DNA of 64,000 bases. It comes from Pseudoneobacillus rhizosphaerae. Lineage in GTDB: Bacteria > Bacillota > Bacilli > Bacillales > Cytobacillaceae. Shown here piece after piece: positions 57,001 through 64,000 of the stretch. Every line of letters begins with the position of its first letter. Position 1 is the stretch's first letter. A program made the translations under genes and the position numbers. The stretch spans positions 1 through 64,000 of the forward strand of contig NZ_CAKJTG010000002.1 in NCBI RefSeq assembly GCF_917563885.1. The letters are read 5' to 3'. A model generated the notes under the pieces. The model ran no database searches and was not told where the DNA came from. It worked only from the letters and a program-made list of their open reading frames with translations.

Positions 57001-57595
57001 GCCCTGCCGGATTCATGACACTATATGGAGGAAGAACTTGATTCTTAAGCTCGGCATGCTTAAGATCCATCCCCGTATCAATGACCGCAACGGTAACCTT
57101 ATGATCGCCTGCTAGCTCTAAGGCACTATCAATATCCAAATAATTTAAATGGTACATCCCCGCTTTTTTCGGGTCACCCGTTGCTAAACTTTTGTATGTA
57201 ACACTTGGTGTAACACTCGTAACCCCAGGTTGCTTCGAATAAAAAGAAAGTAAATCCGCTAGTTTTTGACCTTTAGATAGTTTCACAATGTCATAACCAA
57301 GAGACGGAATCGAACGCTCTAACTTCGCCCCCGACTTCCGGTGAACATTCGCCGAAAGCTTCGTTTCATACTTCACAATAATCGTATCGTTTGAAACTTG
57401 CTTCTCTTGTTGTTGTTTTTGAATCGCTAATAGTTTTTGTTCACTGCTCGAACGCTTAAGACTTTTCAACAGATCCGCCTGCGCCTTTTCTTTTAACACA
57501 TTAAGGTCAGGCTTCACAGCTGCTGACGAAAAACTAGGAACAAGCAAAGTTGAAGCCAACCCAAAAGAAAGCGTCAGTCGTTGCCACTTCTTCAT
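54089..57595 (-). CDS. Secreted subtilisin-family serine protease
   Basis: 1168 residues. A signal peptide ends near SSAAV. A propeptide (about 70-135) has the fervidolysin-type fold pattern (DTIIVKYETKLS). The catalytic domain has Asp173 (AVIDTGMDLKH), His205 (DVHGTHVAG), Asn297 (AAAGNNYG) and Ser363 (GTSMATPVVAG). About 730 further residues contain several beta-rich modules like bacterial pre-peptidase C-terminal domains, ending in KGNYYIMVEESFG. Unlike the neighbouring Vpr-like enzyme it has no SLH or other anchor, so it is probably released. ATG start after GAGGAGG. Confidence 0.9.
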   Translation of the reverse strand: MKKWQRLTLSFGLASTLLVPSFSSAAVKPDLNVLKEKAQADLLKSLKRSSSEQKLLAIQKQQQEKQVSNDTIIVKYETKLSANVHRKSGAKLERSIPSLGYDIVKLSKGQKLADLLSFYSKQPGVTSVTPSVTYKSLATGDPKKAGMYHLNYLDIDSALELAGDHKVTVAVIDTGMDLKHAELKNQVLPPYSVMNPAGQPILDVHGTHVAGIIAAEKDNGIGGHGVNPKAKILPIDVFSGGFFTSDYTIAEGVLYAISQNVDVINMSLGGSQESPILAEAVKKAIDAGITIVAAAGNNYGESISYPAAYEGVIAVSATNHADELAEFSSYGSFVDIAAPGEAIYNSLYDPYKGSSFGYLSGTSMATPVVAGVASLLLSKYPDLKPFEVEAILKMTAQDLGDKGYDVKYGAGFVDAVAALEFDMKDLPKAPEVTEADAKAKAPEVTNDKESFQNTISTAGQTHWYKVKLEKGEGVQALLDGAKQFNYKLVFDFVPDSADGKAESRSVNQAPNGKQEGGFFQAKESGTLYVGVKDVYGNYDAASQFTLSLTKEKEMKIDTVTAQDPVVISKLPFTSTDGGKTLTFAVDADATEADKDYFRFTVSEPTTVKFDLSAVPGIDSSVGVYFEPDFFMPAPPDLPPGAYWEKPMIQYVNNNGISEGEKVSFDAMPGMDYLIEVSAEPKRDFWYDMMFGRPTEAKAIPNSNTPYILKAEKVVAAPDEDGFPMREQRPEDQVMKGEMSPAEYQETKRNDFKEAMDKMAELPYYRYFDENLMNLVKEKALAYNLGDKLEGKFQFSGDEDYYKFTADADTIFNFELAEPKETLPWVQVMEYDPKVNDMYPIASIWTYGILWGEEVDLKRTIALEKGKEYYIRLMNERFQASDEPYVLTTKKLLDVPASNDTDENTDSLAKVLAPGQSATNHLIYGTDTDYYYYRNRGNEHFLSLTLQPQPFMPSELEKLPKELLNPLVAFVTIIEDTNGNMKVDGDEAAKAVPWGPNQMTLNTEASFKVKKNVGYFFAVNGYGYDGGVSIQPYEIGLHNWNTVDEDKASVVKNNVPSAPLALKNIGVGGNFAVEGYFNPGVNFGDKDYYQLTVDKYSKFEVTLATPMQLDGVITIYDAKGKKVARMDHYGMGDFEVGTVTLPKGNYYIMVEESFGQTSLEAYQLIVRKK

Positions 57596-57701
57596 CTATA
57601 TTTCCTCCTCCACTAGAAACACTCATTTATACTAGACGATTATAACAGGAAAAAGTTTCAAAAATTCGATAAATTTTGGAAATTCCTACAAAAGACACAC
57701 A

Positions 57702-57789
57702 TGCGTTAAAGTACGTGGGGACAGTCCCGCTTTGGTTTACCGCGGTGAAGTGTGGCGGGACTGTCCCCACACACTTCACCGCGGTAAAG
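57702..57789. repeat. Palindromic GGGACWGTCCC element, copy D
   Basis: Contains ATGCGTTAAAG, core GGGGACAGTCCCG, middle arm GTTTACCGCGGTGAAG, core CGGGACTGTCCCC and right arm CTTCACCGCGGTAAAG. The middle and right arms are inverted copies, giving a second large hairpin. It lies between the divergent subtilase and secA2 genes. Confidence 0.85.
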
Positions 57790-57891
57790 ATTTGTTTCTC
57801 TTCTACTATTAATGGTACGATTAAAAAGATTGGGCTATAGGATGAATCCTCTTAGAATCAGTGCTATACTATTTTATTATTAGAAGGAAAA

Positions 57892-57919
57892 TTGAAAATA
57901 GCGAAGGTAATGCTATACT
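57892..57919 (+). promoter_or_regulatory. Putative promoter of secA2
   Basis: TTGAAA (57892-57897) and the extended -10 TGCTATACT (57911-57919) have 16-bp spacing. An identical TGCTATACT occurs at 57862-57870 without a clear -35, so tandem promoters are possible. Confidence 0.65.
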
Positions 57920-57958
57920 AGTTTTATCTGAATTTGTTATTAAATGGAGAGATCTTTT

Positions 57959-60313
57959 ATGATAAGCTATTTTAAAAAAATAGTAGGGAAAGACAGTGGT
58001 AAACGTCTAAAGAAGTACTATCAGCTTGTGGAGAAAATCAATGCGCTTGAACCTACTTTTGAAGCATTGAGTGATGAGGAACTTCGCGCAAAAACACAGA
58101 TGTTTAAGGAGCAATTAGCGTCGGGAAAGACTGTTTTTGATATACAAGTGGAAGCGTTTGCGACTGTTCGTGAAGCTGCAAAACGCGTAGCCGGCATGCG
58201 CCCCTTCGATGTTCAGTTAATCGGTGGATTGGTGATGGCCGAAGGAAATATTGCTGAAATGCCTACTGGTGAAGGAAAAACGCTTGTCGCCTCCCTTCCG
58301 TCATATTTACGTGCTCTAGAAGGTAAAGGCGTTCATGTCATTACCGTTAATGAATATTTAGCGAACCGTGACCGTCAGCAAATTGGTCCGATTCATGAGT
58401 TTCTTGGATTAACAGTTGGCTTAAATTTACCGATGATGGATGAGGTAGCGAAACAACACGCATATCAATCTGACATCACTTATGGTGTCGGCACTGAATT
58501 CGGATTTGACCATTTGCGCGACAATATGGTGTATGCAACTAGTCAACGAGTACAACGGTCATATCATTACGCCATTATCGATGAAGTGGATAGCGTTCTC
58601 ATTGATGAGGCAAAAACGCCATTAATTATTGCTGGAAAAACGGATGTGAGCTCAGAATTAAGTTATTTATGTGCCCGAATTGTTAAGAGCTTTATCTTAG
58701 ATGAAGATTTTCTTCATGATGCTGAATCCAACACAACCAACTTAACAGAAGAAGGTATCGTAAAAATCGAGCAAGGCTTTGGCATTGAAAACTTGTATGA
58801 GCTAGAGCACCAAACGCTTTATCATTATGTCATTCAAGCCTTACGTGCCCGCGTGATGTTCAAACGCGACGTCGATTATATCATTAAAGACGGTAAAGTA
58901 GCGTTAATTGATATGTTCACCGGTCGACCGATGGAAGGCCGAACACTTAGCAATGGTCTACATCAAGCGATTGAAGCGAAGGAAGGTCTCGAGGTTAGCG
59001 AGGAGAATAAGACACAAGCTTCCGTTACGATTCAGAACTACTTCCGTTTATATCCATTGTTGTCTGGGATGACAGGAACGGCCAAAACAGAGGAGAAGGA
59101 ATTTCAGGAGCTTTATGGCATGGATGTTATTCCAATACCAACGAATCGTCCAGTACTTCGCGAAGACTTAAGCGATATGATTTATATGACAATTGATCAG
59201 AAGTATCGTGCTGTTGCCGTCGAAGCGAAGCGTGTTAGTGAAACCGGACAACCAATGCTTATTGGGACGACTTCCATTTTACAATCGGAACAGGTTGCTA
59301 AATTTTTAGAAAAAGAAGGCTTATCCTTTGAACTGTTGAATGCGAAAAGTATTGAGCAGGAGATTGACTTAATTACTCGTGCTGGTCAAAAAGGGCATAT
59401 TACGATTGCAACCAATATGGCTGGGCGTGGAACCGATATCCGTTTAGGTAACGGGGTTGCTGAGCTTGGCGGATTGTATGTCATTGGTACGGAGCGTCAT
59501 GAATCACGCCGAATCGATAATCAGTTAAAAGGACGTTCTGGCCGTCAAGGTGACCCTGGTCGTTCTCGTTTCTTCATATCGCTAGAGGATGAAATGTTCA
59601 AGCGCTTTGCTCAGGAAGAGCTTGAAAAGCTTGTTCGAGTTGTTGGTGAAACGGCTGATCAAGAAACCGGTTTGGTTGAGCATAAAAAGGCGAAGGAATT
59701 CGTCGAACGGACGCAACGTATTTGCGAAGGCGCTAGCTATTCACAGCGAGAGTACAACTTAAAGCTCGATAATGTTATCAATCAGCAACGCAAAATCATT
59801 TATGAATTACGTAATCGTGTCCTAGAAGAAAACGATATGCTACCAATCTTGGAGCCAATGATTGTCAGTCATGTCAACCGATTATTTGACGAGTATTGCA
59901 GTGAAGAGATTATCGCGGAAGATTGGGATCTAAAAGCTATTGAGAAGCAACTTGTGGAGGTTTTAGCAGACCGCGACGTTACTTTCCCAACCATATTAAA
60001 TTCAAAAGAAGAGTTACGCGAATTTGTTGAGCCAGTGCTTCAGGATTATTTATCGACACTTCGTGAAGACCGTGAAGATGAAAACTACCAGCTGAGCTAT
60101 AAACGATTGCTCATCAATTACATCGACCTTCACTGGCTTGAACACATTGAAGCGATGGAGCGTCTTAAAGAAGGCATGGGCTTACGCAACTATGGTGGTG
60201 AAGACCCTATGCGCCAATACGAGCGCGAAGGCCTAGAACTCTTCACCATCATGTACGAACGTATAGAACGAGACATCGCCAAAGAAACAAGCATAATTAA
60301 ACTCACACTTTAG
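57959..60313 (+). CDS. secA2: Accessory preprotein translocase ATPase SecA2
   Basis: About 784 residues. The DEAD-type motor has Walker A in MPTGEGKT, an IIDEVDSVLIDEA motif and the second-half motif NMAGRGTDIRLG followed by RIDNQLKGRSGRQGDPG. The preprotein cross-linking and scaffold regions are present. The zinc-binding C-terminal tail of housekeeping SecA is absent, and the protein ends at IIKLTL. It drives Sec-dependent export of a subset of proteins. With slaP next to it, it most likely exports the S-layer proteins, as in B. anthracis. The frame opens at 57944, but ATG 57959 after GGAGA is preferred. A palindromic repeat overlaps the stop. Confidence 0.93.
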   Translation: MISYFKKIVGKDSGKRLKKYYQLVEKINALEPTFEALSDEELRAKTQMFKEQLASGKTVFDIQVEAFATVREAAKRVAGMRPFDVQLIGGLVMAEGNIAEMPTGEGKTLVASLPSYLRALEGKGVHVITVNEYLANRDRQQIGPIHEFLGLTVGLNLPMMDEVAKQHAYQSDITYGVGTEFGFDHLRDNMVYATSQRVQRSYHYAIIDEVDSVLIDEAKTPLIIAGKTDVSSELSYLCARIVKSFILDEDFLHDAESNTTNLTEEGIVKIEQGFGIENLYELEHQTLYHYVIQALRARVMFKRDVDYIIKDGKVALIDMFTGRPMEGRTLSNGLHQAIEAKEGLEVSEENKTQASVTIQNYFRLYPLLSGMTGTAKTEEKEFQELYGMDVIPIPTNRPVLREDLSDMIYMTIDQKYRAVAVEAKRVSETGQPMLIGTTSILQSEQVAKFLEKEGLSFELLNAKSIEQEIDLITRAGQKGHITIATNMAGRGTDIRLGNGVAELGGLYVIGTERHESRRIDNQLKGRSGRQGDPGRSRFFISLEDEMFKRFAQEELEKLVRVVGETADQETGLVEHKKAKEFVERTQRICEGASYSQREYNLKLDNVINQQRKIIYELRNRVLEENDMLPILEPMIVSHVNRLFDEYCSEEIIAEDWDLKAIEKQLVEVLADRDVTFPTILNSKEELREFVEPVLQDYLSTLREDREDENYQLSYKRLLINYIDLHWLEHIEAMERLKEGMGLRNYGGEDPMRQYEREGLELFTIMYERIERDIAKETSIIKLTL

Positions 60314-60401
60314 CACAGCAAAGCACTTGGGGACAGTCCCCCACCACATTAACGTATTAACGCAACCGGGGACTGTCCCCCACTGCTTTAACGCGGTAAG
60401 G
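60308..60401. repeat. Palindromic GGGACWGTCCC element, copy E
   Basis: The left arm CTTTAGCACAGCAAAG overlaps the secA2 stop codon. Core TGGGGACAGTCCCCCA, middle arm CATTAACGTATTAACGC, core CGGGGACTGTCCCCCA and right arm CTTTAACGCGGTAAGG follow. It fills the whole space between secA2 and slaP, and so may tune read-through. Confidence 0.85.
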
Positions 60402-60433
60402 TATAGAGAAGAATTAGGGAGGTTTTGAGAGAA

Positions 60434-61336
60434 ATGTTATCTTTTTTTAAGAAAAAGAATAATAAGAAGCAAGGTTCTGATAGTGTTATTGATTCGAAAA
60501 CGTTATTAGGTGATAACGCGGCAGAAGCTTCAACTGTACAATCTGTAACGACGGAATTATACTATACTCCAGATATGACAATTAGTCAGGAGGATCGTTA
60601 TTATTTTCAATTCCTACATAACGAGCTTCCACCATTAAAGCCGAATCAGATCGCTTTAGCTGGCATCGAATTGAAGCAAGAAGGTCCAGAGTGGCACGTT
60701 ATTGCTTTCGTACGCAATTCCGTTGCAGCAGGCATCCGCTTTACTCATATGCCACTCACACTAATCGGACCAAATGGGGAAAAACTTGGCCAAAAAACAT
60801 TTGACTTAAGTTTCCTTGGTGAACTACCAGGTAACACAAGCACGCCTTGGATGTTTATTTTTGACCAATCCGATATGTTTACAAAAGAAGTTCCAACTGA
60901 AGACTGGAAGCTTGCTTTTGAAATTAGACCTCCACATCAATTGGATTTAGCCGAATCGTGGGAACTTAATCTTCCTCACGAAGAAAAGGATAGCCTAAAG
61001 AAGCTTGTAGAAGAAACTCTTCCACCACCAAAAGTGGGTGAAGTAAACTTTACTGGAATTCAAGTTAAATTTGCTGAAGATGGTAGTCTTCGAACCACCG
61101 TTTTAATTCGCAATGGTAACAACTTTGATATAAACATTCAACAAGTTCCATTATTTGTTGAAGATGCCAACGGCCTAATCGTTGCCCAAGGAATCTTCGA
61201 ACTTCAAGATTTTGGAGTAAAATCCAATGCAAGTAAGCCTTGGACCTTTATATTCCCAAAAGAAATGATTACAAAAGAAGCAATGGATCTTTCTAAATGG
61301 AAAGTATATCCTCCGAAGCCTACTGAGCAGAAGTAA
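60434..61336 (+). CDS. slaP: Accessory Sec system S-layer assembly protein SlaP
   Basis: About 300 residues, cytoplasmic, no signal peptide. A lysine-rich start (FFKKKNNKKQ) is followed by two similar domains (about 50-185 and 195-295) ending in STPWMFIFDQSDMFTKE and SKPWTFIFPKEMITKEA. This duplicated layout and its place directly behind secA2 match SlaP, which helps SecA2 export S-layer proteins. ATG at 60434, with GGGAGG upstream, is preferred to the TTG at 60425, which is too close to the ribosome site. It is probably co-transcribed with secA2. Confidence 0.88.
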   Translation: MLSFFKKKNNKKQGSDSVIDSKTLLGDNAAEASTVQSVTTELYYTPDMTISQEDRYYFQFLHNELPPLKPNQIALAGIELKQEGPEWHVIAFVRNSVAAGIRFTHMPLTLIGPNGEKLGQKTFDLSFLGELPGNTSTPWMFIFDQSDMFTKEVPTEDWKLAFEIRPPHQLDLAESWELNLPHEEKDSLKKLVEETLPPPKVGEVNFTGIQVKFAEDGSLRTTVLIRNGNNFDINIQQVPLFVEDANGLIVAQGIFELQDFGVKSNASKPWTFIFPKEMITKEAMDLSKWKVYPPKPTEQK

Positions 61337-61490
61337 TATGGGAGCGCCTTGCATATTGTGAGGTGCTTATTATTTTGGAAAGGTTTAGAAGGGGGGACAT
61401 GGATTAGGAAGTTTTGCGAACACAATAAGATTGGTTTTGTGAGCATTGACCTTTTTTATCGTTATCAAAACAAACTGCACACACACAGAA

Positions 61491-61524
61491 AAAACACCTA
61501 TCTAAAACTAGACAGGTGTTTTTC
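61491..61524 (+). terminator. Terminator of the secA2-slaP unit
   Basis: Stem AACACCT..CTA/TAG..AGGTGTT with a small bulge, followed by TTTTTC. The rest of 61337-61693 shows no credible gene. Confidence 0.8.
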
Positions 61525-61693
61525 TACTGGGCTACCAACCGAGATTCTATACAAAAGCAGAAGGAAATATTTCTGTTACAAATCTATATTACCATTAATA
61601 GTCATATATCACAATTAGATTTTATTGAAATGATACAAGAATTTTATGGAACTGTTGGCAGGTGTTAATAGACCTATTTTCCATGCTCATCTT

Positions 61694-62407
61694 TTATTTT
61701 TTCGACGTAATCGCTCTAATCAAAAACAACGGTAAAACCGCTTGTCGCTTGATTCGCCAAGGCTCTTTCATCAAGCGATACAACCACTCAAGACCAAGCT
61801 TTTGGAATGATTCTGGGGCACGCTCAATTTTACCAGAAATCACATCAAATGAGCCGCCCACACCTTGGTACACTGAAGGATGCAACGTTTCCTTATTGGC
61901 AATAATCCAATTTTCTTGAGCTGGACTGCCCATCGCCACAAAAATAATATCTGCCTGCGATTGGTTGATCGCCTCATGAACCACCTGCTGGTCCTTCTCA
62001 TACCCATGCAACGTCCCAGCAATCTGAATTCCTGGATACATTTCTTTGAGCTTCACCTTCGCTTCATCCGCACGCCCTGGTTTTCCGCCGTAAAGGAAGA
62101 TTTTCTTCTGATGCTTCGCGGCTGTTTCACATAGTTTAAGCATCATATCAATTCCCGTTACCCGCTCACGAATTTGGCCGCCTTTAAATTTTGAGGCGAG
62201 AATGACGCCAATTCCGTCAGGGATTTGAAAGTCGGCTGAGTTGAGTAGCTTCATTAGCGACGGATCATCCTGCGCTTTAATAATCTTCTCTGGATTAATC
62301 GCCACAATAAATGCCTTCTCACGATTGTCTATCTTTTTAAGTAGCTTCGACGTCAACGAATCATAATTATCCGTTGACACATCGACACCTAGAATTGTCT
62401 CTTTCAT
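61694..62407 (-). CDS. tagA: WecG/TagA/CpsF-family glycosyltransferase (GT26)
   Basis: 237 residues. Family motifs in order are TILGVDVS at the start, IPDGIGVILASK near 82, FLYGGKPG near 120, VAMGSPAQENWI near 165 and GVGGSFDVISGKIERAPE near 186. The C-terminal GLEWLYRLMKEPWRIKRQ is the membrane-associating tail. The family transfers ManNAc or ManNAc-uronic acid to undecaprenyl-PP-GlcNAc. With a WecC-type UDP-ManNAc dehydrogenase just upstream, ManNAcA transfer into a secondary cell wall polysaccharide is more likely here than teichoic acid synthesis. That is inferred. ATG start after AAAGGTGATG. Confidence 0.88.
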   Translation of the reverse strand: MKETILGVDVSTDNYDSLTSKLLKKIDNREKAFIVAINPEKIIKAQDDPSLMKLLNSADFQIPDGIGVILASKFKGGQIRERVTGIDMMLKLCETAAKHQKKIFLYGGKPGRADEAKVKLKEMYPGIQIAGTLHGYEKDQQVVHEAINQSQADIIFVAMGSPAQENWIIANKETLHPSVYQGVGGSFDVISGKIERAPESFQKLGLEWLYRLMKEPWRIKRQAVLPLFLIRAITSKK

Positions 62408-62458
62408 GTGTCATCACCTTTTTTATTGGCTATGTAAAATGTTTTTATATTTGAATAG

Positions 62459-62653
62459 GTTACCCTTTTCTATGCTAAATCTCTAAAAACGGGCATCTAT
62501 AGCCTGTTTAGTTACCCTTTTTACGCTAAATCTCCTAAAACGGGCATCTATAGCCTGTTTAGTTACCCTTTTTACGCTAAATCTCCTAAAACGGGCATCT
62601 ATAGCCTGTTTAGTTACCCTTTTTACGCTAAATCTCCTAAAACGGGCATCTAT
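62459..62653. repeat. 51-bp tandem repeat, nearly four copies
   Basis: Units beginning GTTACCCTTTTTACGC and running through GGGCATCTATAGCCTG start at 62459, 62511, 62562 and 62613. The second and third are identical. The first differs slightly and the last is cut short. It is non-coding and lies upstream of the GT26 gene. Confidence 0.92.
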
Positions 62654-62679
62654 CTCCAAAACAACGTTGCCTTTTTAGT

Positions 62680-62716
62680 AAAAACTGGAGGGTGCAGCAG
62701 ACACCATCCAGTTTTT
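62680..62716 (-). terminator. Terminator of the WecC-like gene
   Basis: Stem AAAAACTGGA-GGTG/CACC-TCCAGTTTTT with a 7-nt loop, just after the stop. The minus-strand transcript ends in TTTTTACT. Confidence 0.85.
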
Positions 62717-62726
62717 ACGCAAACTT

Positions 62727-64000
62727 TTAGTTATTCTTAGAATCACCAAGTGTAAATACTTCAAATCCCGCTTGCTCCCAAAGCTGACGGTTTAAGCAAT
62801 TCTTAGCGTCCAACACGAGCTTTGTTCTCATTTTATCAGCAAAGGTTGCTGGGTCTAAATCCTTGAACGATTGGTGCTCGGTTAAAACGATAATTAAATC
62901 TGAATGTGTAACCGCTTCGTCAAGTGATTGCGTTTGTTGCTCGAACTTATTTTCCTTAATATGCGGATCGTAAGCTGAAAGATCAAGTCCACGTTCCTTT
63001 ATATGATGAATGACTTCCATTGATGGGCTTTCGCGCATGTCGTCGATGTTTGCTTTGAAAGCAAGTCCGAATGCAGCCACTCTTGGATGCTGAATGCCTT
63101 TTGCATCAAGGATATTCTTCGCCTTTTGCGCTGTGTATTCTGGCATGCTGTCATTGGTTGTACGAGCTAAATGAATCATTTTAGCAAGATTCGGCTGTAA
63201 TTCAACCATAAACCAAGGGTCAACCGCAATACAGTGTCCACCCACACCAGGTCCTGGTAAATGAATATTTACGCGCGGATGGTGGTTCGCAAGCTTGATG
63301 GCTTCCCAAACGTTGACGCCGATTTTTTCAGAGATTTTCGCTAGTTCGTTCGCAAACGCAATGTTAACGTCACGGTACGTGTTTTCGATAACCTTAACCA
63401 TTTCAGCAGTCGTTGCGTCGGTCACATGGATTTCACCTTGAACAAATGTTTTATAAAGTTCAACCGTTAGGCGGCTTGATTCTTCGTTAATCCCACCAAC
63501 GATGCGGTCGTTTTGAACAAGCTCAACGAACACTCGACCTGGAATCACGCGCTCAGGTGAGTGAGAGATGAATAGGTCTTTGCCTAGCTCCAGACCTGTT
63601 TCTTTTAACACAGGAATCATAATATCCTCCACTGTACGCGGAGGAACCGTTGATTCAAGAATCACTAGGTTTCCTTTTTCCACGAAAGGTACGATTGATC
63701 TTGTTGCAGAACGAACGTATTCCAGGTTAGCTGTTTTATCCGGATTAATTGGTGATGGAACGGCAATGATAAAAACGTCCGCCTTTTCCGGGCTTGTTGA
63801 TACGGTTAAGTTGCCGCTATCAATTGCTTGAATGAGGCGTTCTTGTAGTCCATTTTCTTCTATATGTAGCTGTTTATTGGCAATCATGCTGACAGCTTTT
63901 TCATTAACATCCATTCCGTGCACTTTCAAGCCGTGGTTTGCAAACATAACAGCTGTCGGAAGACCAATATAACCAAGTCCAATTACACAAAGCTTTTTCG
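62727..64000 (-). CDS. wecC: UDP-N-acetyl-D-mannosamine dehydrogenase (WecC-like), partial
   Basis: At least 424 residues. The frame stays open to the window edge and reads KKLCVIGLGYIGLPTAVMFA, so the true start is a few codons outside. A methionine at 63947 lies inside the NAD-binding fold and is not the start. Key motifs are SHSPERVIPGRVFVELVQND, NTYRDVNIAFANELAKI, PGVGGHCIAVDPWF with the catalytic Cys, and FGLAFKANIDDMRESPSME. It follows WecC rather than UDP-glucose dehydrogenase throughout. It oxidises UDP-ManNAc to UDP-ManNAcA, probably for the wall polysaccharide that holds SLH proteins. Confidence 0.9.
   Translation of the reverse strand, partial: KKLCVIGLGYIGLPTAVMFANHGLKVHGMDVNEKAVSMIANKQLHIEENGLQERLIQAIDSGNLTVSTSPEKADVFIIAVPSPINPDKTANLEYVRSATRSIVPFVEKGNLVILESTVPPRTVEDIMIPVLKETGLELGKDLFISHSPERVIPGRVFVELVQNDRIVGGINEESSRLTVELYKTFVQGEIHVTDATTAEMVKVIENTYRDVNIAFANELAKISEKIGVNVWEAIKLANHHPRVNIHLPGPGVGGHCIAVDPWFMVELQPNLAKMIHLARTTNDSMPEYTAQKAKNILDAKGIQHPRVAAFGLAFKANIDDMRESPSMEVIHHIKERGLDLSAYDPHIKENKFEQQTQSLDEAVTHSDLIIVLTEHQSFKDLDPATFADKMRTKLVLDAKNCLNRQLWEQAGFEVFTLGDSKNN

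Noticed and set aside
61349-61618. 89-residue plus-strand open frame after slaP
   Set aside because: It runs through the slaP terminator hairpin and has no plausible ribosome site or family.
62459-62653. Possible CRISPR array
   Set aside because: The 51-bp units are directly adjacent, with no unique spacers between them, and no cas genes are near. It is an ordinary tandem repeat.

Overview
The window looks like the chromosome of a low-GC, Gram-positive, S-layer-forming member of the Bacillales (Bacillaceae-like). Reasons: strong AGGAGG-type ribosome sites, CapA/CapB/CapC (YwqC/D/E) tyrosine-kinase capsule genes, seven proteins with S-layer homology (SLH) domains, and an accessory secA2-slaP pair of the type known from Bacillus anthracis. 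No rRNA, tRNA, CRISPR array or intact transposase was found.

Region 1 (about 0.1-23.4 kb, all on the minus strand, so transcription runs from 23.4 kb down) is an extracellular polysaccharide locus. It starts with the chain-length regulator, tyrosine kinase and phosphatase (23358 to 21062). A structured leader and a hairpin terminator follow (candidate EAR antitermination element, 20990-20710). Then come the 4,6-dehydratase (EpsC/PglF type), galU, a DegT aminotransferase, a PglC-type initiating phosphoglycosyltransferase, an ATP-grasp enzyme, a HAD phosphatase, four intact glycosyltransferases, a Wzy-like polymerase and an acetyltransferase. UDP-glucose dehydrogenase and UDP-glucuronate 4-epimerase add a supply of uronic acids. 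The far end is decaying: a Wzx flippase pseudogene, a frameshifted GT2 and a galE remnant lie between 2.7 and 7.7 kb. No intact flippase is in the window.

Region 2 (23.6-57.6 kb) is a cell-surface and secretome island. It holds two large paralogous SLH S-layer-type proteins (33284-36418, 38627-41734), another SLH protein, an NlpC/P60-SLH endopeptidase, a HExxH-lytic transglycosylase-SLH fusion with a shorter transglycosylase-SLH paralogue, a Vpr-like subtilase-SLH protein, a second subtilase, a membrane-anchored HtrA-like protease, a two-nuclease secreted enzyme, and a 5'-nucleotidase whose 5' end is lost next to a group II intron remnant.

Region 3 (57.9-64 kb) holds secA2 and slaP on the plus strand. 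A TagA/WecG-type glycosyltransferase and a WecC-type UDP-ManNAc dehydrogenase (running off the window edge) follow on the minus strand. They are probably for S-layer export and for the secondary cell wall polysaccharide that SLH domains bind.

Intergenic DNA in 37.9-60.4 kb carries five copies of a palindromic element built around GGGACWGTCCC and CTTTAACGCGGTAAAG-like arms. A second, roughly 270-bp non-coding repeat flanks the Vpr-like gene. There is also a 301-bp element with inverted ends, and two tandem repeats. I saw none of these in the polysaccharide half, which suggests different histories for the two halves.
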